Source: Accumulibacter sp. (GTDB lineage: Bacteria; Pseudomonadota; Gammaproteobacteria; Burkholderiales; Rhodocyclaceae). Taken from it: a stretch of DNA of 5,059 nucleotides. Every line of letters starts with the position of its first letter. The first letter of the stretch is position 1. Shown piece after piece: positions 1 through 5,059 of the stretch. A program made the position numbers and the translations under genes. A model generated the notes under the pieces. It worked only from the letters and a program-made list of their open reading frames with translations. It was not told the DNA's origin and ran no database searches. The stretch is taken from NCBI GenBank assembly GCA_003538495.1, contig DPSD01000195.1, forward strand, positions 1 to 5,059. The letters run 5' to 3'.

Positions 1-290
1 ATGCCGACGAGCCAGGTCATGATCTTTCCGACCAGCTTCGAGCCTTTCCATATGCTGACCATTTCGTCGATGGATTCCTTGATGATGTCCTCGCGGGCGA
101 TGTGGTCGTTCAGCGTAGCGCCGACTGCATGCAGGTCGCCCTTGATCGCGTCGAGCGTGCGGTCCTGGTGATTGAGCCGCCAGAGGATGATGAGCAACGG
201 ATCCTGCTCGACGTGCGAGACGTTGGCGACGTGCTGCGCGGCCTCGAGCATTTCCTGTTCCAGGGCGCGTTCGGAGTGCTCGTCAGGCAT
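1..290 (-). CDS. Helical phage protein, possibly membrane-anchored, 3' end cut off by window edge
   Basis: An open frame runs from the ATG at 288-290 to the window edge without a stop, giving 96 full codons. The visible protein is acidic and helical at first (PDEHSERALEQEMLEAAQHV), then has LLIILWRLNHQDRTLDAIKG (32-51), DLHAVGATLNDHIAREDIIK (52-71) and ESIDEMVSIWKGSKLVGKIM (72-91), ending in TWLVG. A heptad-like run followed by basic residues and a rising hydrophobic stretch at the cut is the layout of small phage proteins with a coiled coil and a C-terminal membrane anchor, such as XhlA-type lysis proteins. That comparison is by topology only. The start overlaps the previous stop by 8 bases (ATGCCTGA), with AAGG-like sequence about 11 bases upstream. 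A later in-frame Met is residue 14. Confidence 0.68.
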   Translation of the reverse strand, partial: MPDEHSERALEQEMLEAAQHVANVSHVEQDPLLIILWRLNHQDRTLDAIKGDLHAVGATLNDHIAREDIIKESIDEMVSIWKGSKLVGKIMTWLVG

Positions 291-465
291 CGTCGCGCCG
301 CCTTCCGTCTTCGTCGAACCACACGTCGTTGCGGCAATCGCGCTCGACGATGCGGGTCATGCCGATCACCAGGGCGCCGACGGCGATGAAGCAGCCGACG
401 ATGCCGGCGACCACGGCCAGCAGGTGCAGCACCACGTCTCCATTGAAGAGGAAGCTGTTGCTCAT
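283..465 (-). CDS. Small single-pass membrane protein, unknown function
   Basis: A 60-residue product with one strong hydrophobic segment (about residues 11-36, VVLHLLAVVAGIVGCFIAVG and on to LVIGM), followed by a basic/acidic soluble tail (TRIVERDCRNDVWFDEDGRRRDDA). The N-terminus before the span is short and carries one acid. The size and topology resemble small phage lysis-accessory proteins such as holin-like or antiholin-like peptides, but I see no family signature. It is not a spanin by pattern: there is no lipobox and no long periplasmic coiled coil. The start overlaps the preceding stop as ATGA, with GGGA 7 bases upstream. The 3' end overlaps the next gene by 8 bases. Confidence 0.7.
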   Translation of the reverse strand: MSNSFLFNGDVVLHLLAVVAGIVGCFIAVGALVIGMTRIVERDCRNDVWFDEDGRRRDDA

Positions 466-713
466 TTCGGAATCCCGTATTCGATGGCGCTTTCCATGTT
501 TTCGACGCAGCCGCGCAAGAGTTGCAGCGCGGCGGCCAGTTCATAGATCGGCCGGCGGATGAATATGTCGCCGCCAGGGTCGCCGGCTTCGATGGCGGCC
601 GCCTGCGCCTCTGTTTGTTCCTGCTCGGCGCGATAGATGTGCGTCAGCTGTCCGTGCGCCGACTTGAGCATCGATGCCAGTTGCACCAGCGCGGCACGGC
701 GATCGAGCGTCAT
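462..713 (-). CDS. Small helical phage protein downstream of the holin, unknown function
   Basis: An 83-residue protein that I do not recognise. Residues 1-43 look like one long amphipathic helix (RRAALVQLASMLKSAHGQL, then HIYRAEQEQTEAQAAAIEAG). A turn GDPGGD (44-49) follows, then IFIRRPIYELAAALQLLRG and a closing helix with a single Cys (about residue 69). It has no signal peptide or membrane span, so it is probably soluble and may form a coiled coil. The start lies 3 bases after the holin stop with AGG 9 bases upstream; the stop overlaps the next gene as ATGA. The tight packing inside a co-directional phage operon is the main reason to believe it is real. Its place after the holin suggests, without proving, a role in lysis or head assembly. 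Confidence 0.72.
   Translation of the reverse strand: MTLDRRAALVQLASMLKSAHGQLTHIYRAEQEQTEAQAAAIEAGDPGGDIFIRRPIYELAAALQLLRGCVENMESAIEYGIPK
473..476 (-). promoter_or_regulatory. Ribosome binding site of the 60-residue membrane protein
   Basis: GGGA on the minus strand, 7 bases before the ATG at 465, lies within the last codons of the 83-residue gene. It supports the chosen start alongside the ATGA stop/start overlap. Confidence 0.5.
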
Positions 714-716
714 TGC

Positions 717-1247
717 CTACCGCCTGTCCGCCAGCATCGCGGTTTTTTGCTGGCTGCCGTAGGAGGTGCCCAGGAAAAAGCCGGTGATCGACCCGAGGAC
801 CAGGCTGATGATCGAGGAGACGACCATCGCGCGGATGTCGTTTGTCCATCCCTCGCCAAACATGACGGCAGCGACGACCAGATAGACCAGCGGGAGGATG
901 AGGACGGCGACCCACAGTGCCGTGGACATCCACGGCTTGCCTTGCTGCATTGCCGCCTGGTCTGCCTGGCGGGCGCCGGCAATTCCGCCGCCGCCGGCCT
1001 CTCCGGCGAGTTCGTACCAGTGCGCCGATACCGCTTTGGCGTAGGTCGATGCCAGTTCAGGATCTGCCTGCAGCGCAGCGACTGCGCCCTCCGCCGTCTT
1101 CTGCTCGGTGACCGCCTTGGCGATCTCGACCGCCACCTCGGCGGCCTTGGCGTTTTTCTCGGCCTGAGCGGTTTCACCGAAAATGCGGATGAGTGATGGC
1201 GCGGCCTGGACCAGCGCCGGGAGTGCGGCGGCTACGAACGGAACCAT
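717..1247 (-). CDS. Probable phage holin (three hydrophobic segments)
   Basis: A 176-residue membrane protein directly after the endolysin. It has a hydrophobic N-terminus (about residues 2-23, VPFVAAALPALVQAAPSLI), a long Ala/Glu/Lys-rich helical part (about 25-75, including EKNAKAAEVAVEIAKAV), a Gly-rich loop (81-92), and two clear membrane spans: about 109-130 (ALWVAVLILPLVYLVVAAVMF) and about 140-160 (MVVSSIISLVLGSITGFFLG). The tail is short and polar, SYGSQQKTAMLADRR. The arrangement resembles the three-segment holin family first named from gene transfer agents (GTA_holin_3TM); I assign this from memory of the pattern. Such proteins form membrane lesions that let the endolysin reach the wall. 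The start at 1247 is supported by AGAGGA 7 bases upstream, inside the endolysin gene. That the product is a membrane protein is clear; the holin role rests on family likeness and position. Confidence 0.78.
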   Translation of the reverse strand: MVPFVAAALPALVQAAPSLIRIFGETAQAEKNAKAAEVAVEIAKAVTEQKTAEGAVAALQADPELASTYAKAVSAHWYELAGEAGGGGIAGARQADQAAMQQGKPWMSTALWVAVLILPLVYLVVAAVMFGEGWTNDIRAMVVSSIISLVLGSITGFFLGTSYGSQQKTAMLADRR

Positions 1248-1885
1248 TTGGCGATCCTCTGAAACAGGTTGGGCTTCTTGTTCGGAAAAGGGACAGGCCC
1301 GGCGGCATCCTCGCTGCTGGCGAGCGCCTTCTGCGCTCGGGCGTGGTACGCCTGGCGGTCAGCCATGCCGTTGTATCCGCCGTTGATGGCCTTGGTGATC
1401 AGGTCGAATTTCCCGGCGTCGGCAAGCGCGTTGAGGTCGCGGGAATCCCAGTACCATGCCGCCGAGCGGACAGACAGCGGCAGCATCTCGAGCATTTCAG
1501 GGTGCTTGCACAGTTCGTCCGCGTCGCGCAGCAGGTCACGGCTGCAGGCGCGGTAGTTGTTGTAGCCGGTGATCTGGATCAGCCCGCGGCCCTTGTAGTA
1601 ACGTCCCGTGGTCGTGCCGGCCGCCTTCGCCAGCGCGATCGCTTCCGGGCGCGTGTTGCCAAGATCGATCCGCTTGGTGTAAGCGCCGCCGTCGGCGATC
1701 TCGCGCACGTAGCGCAGCGATCCGGATTCGTGCCCGATCTGCGCCAGGAATGCTGCTTGCCGCGCTGGCGTGTTGATCGCGAATTCTTCCATCGCGGCGT
1801 TGATGTGTGACAAAAACTGCGCAGCCTGCGCCGCGTTGGCGGATGGCATGATCTCCAGCAACTGATTGAGCGTGATCCGGTTCAT
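1232..1885 (-). CDS. Phage endolysin, glycoside hydrolase family 19 (chitinase/lysozyme-like)
   Basis: The 217-residue product is a muralytic enzyme that should cleave the glycan backbone of peptidoglycan at the end of infection. The N-terminus MNRITLNQLLEIMPSA and the block FLAQIGHESGSLRYVREIAD are characteristic of phage GH19 endolysins. Glu53 (in GHES) and Glu62 (in VRE) sit nine residues apart, matching the catalytic pair known from GH19 phage endolysins such as that of phage SPN1S. YYKGRGLIQITGYNNY (residues 96-111) is the substrate-cleft signature, and INGGYNGMADR lies near the end of the domain. There is no signal peptide or N-terminal membrane anchor, so release should depend on a holin. 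After the domain come a Pro-rich linker and a basic amphipathic tail (202-217, KKPNLFQRIAKWFRS). The start overlaps the preceding stop as ATGA and has AAGG 7 bases upstream. The 3' end overlaps the holin gene by 16 bases. Confidence 0.94.
   Translation of the reverse strand: MNRITLNQLLEIMPSANAAQAAQFLSHINAAMEEFAINTPARQAAFLAQIGHESGSLRYVREIADGGAYTKRIDLGNTRPEAIALAKAAGTTTGRYYKGRGLIQITGYNNYRACSRDLLRDADELCKHPEMLEMLPLSVRSAAWYWDSRDLNALADAGKFDLITKAINGGYNGMADRQAYHARAQKALASSEDAAGPVPFPNKKPNLFQRIAKWFRS
1255..1260 (-). promoter_or_regulatory. Ribosome binding site of the holin
   Basis: AGAGGA on the minus strand ends 7 bases before the ATG at 1247. It is the best Shine-Dalgarno match in the window and lies within the last codons of the endolysin, so the holin can be initiated independently despite the 16-base gene overlap. 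It fixes the holin start. Confidence 0.7.
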
Positions 1886-2094
1886 TTGCGTGCCTTGTCC
1901 AGTTTTCCGATGGCGACCAGAAGGACGGCGCCGACTTCGGACAGGGCGTCGACTACTTCCGCCGCCCCGTCGCCGTGCGGCGACAGTCCCTTGACGACGC
2001 GCTCTTCATCGTCGCGAATCTTGGCGATGCGCTCGCGTGCGGCGGCGAGATGCTCTATCTCGCACTTGATGCGGAGGCGGCGAACTTCGTTCAT
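1882..2094 (-). CDS. Small charged helical phage protein, unknown function
   Basis: A 70-residue protein that I do not recognise. The first 35 residues are strongly charged and probably helical (EVRRLRIKCEIEHLAAARER and the following KIRDDEER). A Gly/Pro break follows (SPHGDGAAE, about 38-46), then a second amphipathic helix with a short hydrophobic stretch VGAVLLVAIGKL (about 53-64), which is too short to be a confident membrane span. The gene is supported by its fit: its ATG overlaps the portal stop as ATGA, and its own stop overlaps the endolysin start the same way. No strong Shine-Dalgarno sequence precedes it, so translation probably depends on ribosomes finishing the portal. It could belong with the head genes or the lysis genes; the sequence does not decide. 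Confidence 0.75.
   Translation of the reverse strand: MNEVRRLRIKCEIEHLAAARERIAKIRDDEERVVKGLSPHGDGAAEVVDALSEVGAVLLVAIGKLDKARK
1893..1896 (-). promoter_or_regulatory. Ribosome binding site of the endolysin
   Basis: AAGG on the minus strand, 7 bases before the ATG at 1885, lies inside the end of the 70-residue gene. It supports this start and shows that the endolysin can bind ribosomes itself as well as being coupled through the ATGA junction. Confidence 0.6.
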
Positions 2095-3836
2095 GATTCA
2101 ACGCTCGTTTCGATCTGAACCGTCTTGACGATGTTGCCTTCGCGGTCTCTGGTGACTGTGGTTTCGGTCAGGCGGTCTGGCAGTTCGACGGCGATGGTCG
2201 GGGTTACGGTTGTTTCGACGCGGACATCGGGCGCGGAGACATGGACGACCGGGGCGGCATGCTCTGGGAGCACGGCTTCGACGTTCACGACGGTTTCCGG
2301 CACGGTGAGATTGACGACCGGGGCGGCCTGCTCTGGCATGACGGCCTTGACGTTCACTACGGCTTCCGGGATTGCGATGTGGTTTTCGAAGTTGACCGCA
2401 GCCGGGGCGGCGGGCTGCACGGTTATTCCCGGGGCGGCGATGTGGTTGTGGATTTCTGGCGATGCGGGCGGCTTGCTGGCCATGGCGACGAAGCCGTCTC
2501 CGATGGCGGAGATTGCTTTATCGAGGCGGGCGGCGGCAGGGTCAGGCGTTTTGGCTGCGGGTTCGACGGTGGCGATCTTGTCGCCTTCCGGGAGCGGCGG
2601 CAGGTTTTCCATGCGCCGCACTTCGTTGATGGTCATCCATCCAGGCTCACCGGCCCGGCCCAGGGCGACGCGGTAGCCTTCGTTTCTGGTCTTGTAGTCG
2701 CCGCGTTCCAGGCCGGAGACGTTGAATTCTGCGAAATACTGTAGCGAACGCGGCCAGAATTTTCGGTTGATTTCCTGCTCGATCCGGGCAAGGTGGCGCT
2801 GCAGGGTGAAGCGGACGAAGCCGATGGCCTGCTGCTCGATGCCGCTTCCCCAGCTGGTGCTGGCCGTGGTGTGGCCGATCATGTGCGGCGGGACGCCGTA
2901 GATGCGGGCAATATCCTCGACCTGCATGCGGCGGGTTTCGATGAGCTGGGCATCTTCGGCCGGCACGGTGAGCGGCTGGACATTGAGGCCACCTTGCATG
3001 ACGACCGGCTTGCCGCGATTTGCGGCGCCTGCGTGTCGATTTGCCCACTGGTCGCGCAGGCTGTCGATCTGCTCTGGCTTGAGGGTGCCGTCTGTGGTCA
3101 GGGCGAAGTCGGGCCGGGCGCCGTTCTGGAAAAAGCCGGCACTCCATTCGTCGGCAGCGAGCGCGATTCCGACGGCGTTGCGGGCGGCATGGCGAACCGG
3201 CGAGAGGCTGCGCTTGCCGTTGAAGCCTACTCCAGGGATGTGCAGCATGTCGGCGCCGAGGATCGTGCGGGTCGGCTCGTCGCCGTCTGGATCGGTGACT
3301 GTGTAGACGAGGCCGTTGTCTTTTTCGAGGCAATCGACCTGGACGCAGCGCGGGTGCAGCGGGCGCAGCCAGCGGACGGCGTTGGTATTGGGGGACGTGC
3401 GGACGATTTCTGCGAAGGCGTCGCCATAGAGCAGGTTAGCGGTAAGCAGGTATTCCCAGAAGGCGGCGGCGCTCATGTCCGGGTGCGGCTGTTCGTTGAG
3501 CAGCCACCAGACGGGATGGTTTGCGCGCTCGCGGCCTCCGTCGGTGCGCCGATAAATTGGCAGCGGCAGGCTGGCGATGGCGCCGCCGATCAGGGCGACG
3601 CAGGCATAGACGGCGGAGACACCCATGGCGCTGCGCTCGGTGACTGCGGTGCTGCCGAGGCTGATGCCGCCGGTGAACCAGTCGTAAAGCTCGCTTCCCT
3701 TGACGCCGGCCGACGATGGATAGCTGACGCCTGCCGCTCTGACGCGCTCGGCATGTCGACGCGCGTTCCATTCCTGCAGGATGACGCTGCCGGGCTGCGA
3801 TACCCGTTTGGCGTTGTACCAGGTGGCAGTGCTCAT
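2091..3836 (-). CDS. HK97-family phage portal protein with long repeat-containing C-terminal extension
   Basis: The portal is the dodecameric ring at the head vertex through which terminase packages DNA and to which the tail joins. The 581-residue product has typical HK97-portal stretches: GVSAVYACVALIGGAIASLP (residues 72-91), LLYGDAFAEIVR (135-146), LRPLHPRCVQV (157-167), DMLHIPG (196-202), then EDIARIYGVPPHMIG (307-321) and the late MTINEVRRMENLPPLPEGD (401-419). The core ends near residue 420, as expected for this family. About 160 further residues follow, rich in Pro, Val and Ala, with two 23-residue repeats and a closing RDREGNIVKTVQIETSVES segment. The start at 3836 is chosen because it forms an ATGA overlap with the terminase stop and has GGAA 11 bases upstream. 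The frame stays open to 4001, but that part lies inside the terminase gene and reads as Arg-rich shadow sequence. The extension's role is unknown. Confidence 0.94.
   Translation of the reverse strand: MSTATWYNAKRVSQPGSVILQEWNARRHAERVRAAGVSYPSSAGVKGSELYDWFTGGISLGSTAVTERSAMGVSAVYACVALIGGAIASLPLPIYRRTDGGRERANHPVWWLLNEQPHPDMSAAAFWEYLLTANLLYGDAFAEIVRTSPNTNAVRWLRPLHPRCVQVDCLEKDNGLVYTVTDPDGDEPTRTILGADMLHIPGVGFNGKRSLSPVRHAARNAVGIALAADEWSAGFFQNGARPDFALTTDGTLKPEQIDSLRDQWANRHAGAANRGKPVVMQGGLNVQPLTVPAEDAQLIETRRMQVEDIARIYGVPPHMIGHTTASTSWGSGIEQQAIGFVRFTLQRHLARIEQEINRKFWPRSLQYFAEFNVSGLERGDYKTRNEGYRVALGRAGEPGWMTINEVRRMENLPPLPEGDKIATVEPAAKTPDPAAARLDKAISAIGDGFVAMASKPPASPEIHNHIAAPGITVQPAAPAAVNFENHIAIPEAVVNVKAVMPEQAAPVVNLTVPETVVNVEAVLPEHAAPVVHVSAPDVRVETTVTPTIAVELPDRLTETTVTRDREGNIVKTVQIETSVES
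2232..2369 (-). repeat. Tandem 69-bp (23-residue) repeat in the portal C-terminus
   Basis: Two adjacent in-frame units lie at 2301-2369 and 2232-2300, encoding portal residues 490-512 and 513-535. The pattern is PE-x-VVNV-x-AV-x-PE-x-AAPVV, with 15 of 23 residues identical by eye. The DNA is also clearly alike: 57-base blocks at 2313-2369 and 2244-2300 match at most positions. A looser related element, NHIA-x-P, appears twice just before (around residues 464-469 and 485-490). The spacing is an exact multiple of three, so the reading frame is kept. This looks like an internal duplication in a low-complexity tail, not a mobile or regulatory repeat. Confidence 0.85.
3833..3836 (-). promoter_or_regulatory. 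ATGA stop/start overlap, terminase to portal
   Basis: The portal ATG (3834-3836) and terminase TGA (3833-3835) share bases. Such junctions commonly allow reinitiation by the ribosome finishing the upstream gene, linking portal output to terminase translation. The same arrangement recurs at 2091-2094, 1882-1885 and 462-465. Confidence 0.75.
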
Positions 3837-5059
3837 AGGATGATAAGTTCCGGTGTAGGTGTTTCGTCGGTCTTGAGCCTGGTGACCAGGCCGGCGCCCA
3901 TGACTGCGGCGACCATGAGGTCGATGCGGCCGTTGGCTTTTTCTTTGGACAGCTTGCGATTCTCGGCCGCGTCGCTTACAACGACGGCATTGGCGGCGCA
4001 CCAGGTAAGGACGGGGTGCGTCGGGTGTTCAACGGTGCCGTTGAGCAGGTGCGTTTCCATGGCCTCGAGCGCCGGGCTCATGCTCTGGTAGCCTTGGCCG
4101 AAGGGTTCCATTGGCGGCAGGGTGACGCCGTTGTCTTCGGCCAGTGCCTTGAAGTCTTCGATGCGCCAGCGGTCGAAGGCGACGGCCTGGATGTCGAACA
4201 TTTCCGCGAGGGCAGCGAGCTTGAGCGCGACCTGCAGTTTGCTGACGGCTCGCCCTGGCGTGGTGTCGAGGTAGCCGGCGGCGCGCCAGGCAAGGTACGG
4301 GACGCGGTCTGTTTCTTCCTTGCGCTGCAGGCCGTCGTCCGGCAGCCAGCAGAAGGGGACAAGGCGCCAGGGTTCTCCGTCTTCGACAGGCTCTATCCAC
4401 AGGACGAGTCCTGTCAGGTCGGTGGTGCTTGACAGGTCGAGTCCGGCCCATGCTCGTCGGCCGGCGTATTGCTGCCATTCGTATTCGGCGCCGCGTGTCA
4501 GCCATGTGTCGGCGCTGATCCACGGGTTTTCGGCCTCGGTCCACTCGCAGAAGCAGAGGCGGCGAACGATGGCTTCCTTGGCCGGCATGCCGCGCGCTTC
4601 GCGGACTTGCTCGCGTAGGTAGCGCATGCCGGGAAGGGCGGCTTCCTGTAGCGACGGGTTGGCTTTCGGCCAGCATTTTTCGTCGCGAATCGGGTCTTCG
4701 CCTTCGTCGAGCGCACAGACGTAGCCGAAGAATGCGTCGTCCTGGAGCACTCCGGCGGCGACCTTTGCGGCGTAGTCGTGGTAGTTCCAGCAGGTGCTGG
4801 TCTTGCTTGAGCCGGCGTTGGTGATCATGAAGATGAGCGCCTGGCGCCGGCTCTTGGTGCCTGCTCGCATCATCTCGACGACGGCGTTGTTGCGGTGCTC
4901 GTGCACTTCGTCGATGAGGGCGACGTGCGGGCGCGGGCCGGATTGTCCGTCATCTGCACTGATAGGGCGGAAGAAGGCTCCCTTCTCGAGATAGGCGAGG
5001 TTCCAGACGTTCTCGCCTGTGCCGCTGGTTTTCAGGCGGCGGCGCCGCGCTGGCTCGAG
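3833..5059 (-). CDS. Phage terminase large subunit (TerL), 5' end cut off by window edge
   Basis: This is the ATP-driven motor and nuclease that pumps phage DNA through the portal into the prohead and cuts it. The frame is open from the last base of the window, giving 408 visible residues. The N-terminal part, with the Walker A motif, lies outside. Visible in order: a Walker B block DEVHEH (visible residues 50-55) preceded by hydrophobic ALI; a coupling-type motif ITNAGSSKTS (79-88); then an RNase H-like nuclease domain with candidate metal-binding aspartates in GLDLSSTTDLTG (Asp208), AVAFDRW (Asp296) and GRIDLMVAAVMG (Asp380). This set matches the HK97-like Terminase_1 group. The first in-frame start-like codon inside the window is the GTG of the Walker B motif (4906), which is not a real start. 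The stop overlaps the portal start by 4 bases (ATGA). Both the family and the partial state are clear from the sequence. Confidence 0.95.
   Translation of the reverse strand, partial: LEPARRRRLKTSGTGENVWNLAYLEKGAFFRPISADDGQSGPRPHVALIDEVHEHRNNAVVEMMRAGTKSRRQALIFMITNAGSSKTSTCWNYHDYAAKVAAGVLQDDAFFGYVCALDEGEDPIRDEKCWPKANPSLQEAALPGMRYLREQVREARGMPAKEAIVRRLCFCEWTEAENPWISADTWLTRGAEYEWQQYAGRRAWAGLDLSSTTDLTGLVLWIEPVEDGEPWRLVPFCWLPDDGLQRKEETDRVPYLAWRAAGYLDTTPGRAVSKLQVALKLAALAEMFDIQAVAFDRWRIEDFKALAEDNGVTLPPMEPFGQGYQSMSPALEAMETHLLNGTVEHPTHPVLTWCAANAVVVSDAAENRKLSKEKANGRIDLMVAAVMGAGLVTRLKTDETPTPELIIL

Noticed and set aside
110..544. Minus-strand 144-codon frame across the three small genes, considered as a nested spanin
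   Set aside because: There is no lipobox or signal sequence, the composition is strongly Arg-rich, and its start lies inside the 83-residue gene without good ribosome binding sequence.
522..1196. Plus-strand open frame of 224 codons opposite the holin and 83-residue gene
   Set aside because: It is Arg/Leu/Cys-rich shadow sequence; the minus-strand genes explain the region through start/stop overlaps and membrane spans.
1193..1810. Plus-strand open frame of 205 codons opposite the endolysin
   Set aside because: It is antisense to a well-supported GH19 gene, has Arg/Val-rich shadow composition, and shows no motif.
2647..3333. Minus-strand Arg/Pro-rich frame within the portal, and a similar one at 4029-4676 within terminase
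   Set aside because: Both are out-of-frame readings of strong genes, with the typical Arg/Pro/Ser bias of GC-rich shadows.
3837..4001. Extension of the portal N-terminus upstream to 4001
   Set aside because: The added residues are Arg/Gln/His-rich frame-shifted terminase sequence. The ATG at 3836 forms an ATGA junction and starts a normal portal N-terminus.
2793..4091. Plus-strand open frame of 432 codons opposite the portal and the terminase end
   Set aside because: It lies wholly antisense to genes with clear family motifs. The product is Gly/Ala/Asp-rich shadow sequence without recognisable domains, as expected opposite GC-rich coding DNA.
2091..5059. Possible G/C strand-skew difference between the packaging genes and the lysis genes
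   Set aside because: Hand counts of a few 60-base lines gave G excess in several packaging-gene lines but mixed values in both parts, so no clear boundary could be claimed.
5054..5059. CTCGAG palindrome at the right window edge
   Set aside because: It is a six-base palindrome, the kind expected by chance in GC-rich DNA, and it sits in the terminase coding frame (Leu-Glu).

Overview
This window is a densely packed, single-direction block of tailed-phage or prophage genes. Every gene I can support lies on the minus strand, so the region reads from position 5059 down to 1. The DNA is GC-rich, and the proteins resemble those of HK97-like siphovirus-type phages of Proteobacteria. A betaproteobacterial host (Burkholderiales or Rhodocyclales type) fits the base composition and the flavour of the proteins. 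That host assignment is inference, and nothing here shows whether the element is integrated or a free virus.

In transcription order the layout is as follows. (1) The large terminase subunit, with its N-terminus cut off by the right window edge, carries Walker B and nuclease motifs (3833-5059). (2) An HK97-family portal protein has a long, repeat-bearing C-terminal extension (2091-3836). (3) A 70-residue charged helical protein is of unknown function (1882-2094). (4) A glycoside hydrolase family 19 endolysin follows (1232-1885). (5) A probable three-segment holin is next (717-1247). (6) An 83-residue helical protein (462-713). (7) A 60-residue single-pass membrane protein (283-465). (8) A helical protein that runs off the left edge (1-290). 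There is no gene-free stretch: neighbouring genes overlap by 4 to 16 bases or are separated by 3 bases, and four junctions are ATGA stop/start overlaps. I see no promoter, terminator, tRNA, rRNA, CRISPR array, insertion sequence or attachment site.

Together the genes serve two ends of the phage cycle. Terminase and portal form the DNA-packaging motor at the head vertex. The holin and endolysin open the cell at the end of infection. The most notable point is the order: the lysis genes follow the portal directly, where an HK97-type head module usually has the prohead protease and major capsid protein. Three small unrecognised genes follow the holin, two of them probably membrane-associated, and no clear spanin pair is visible. 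I found no convincing new defence or other exotic system. The interest lies in the gene order, the portal tail and the unassigned small lysis-linked proteins.
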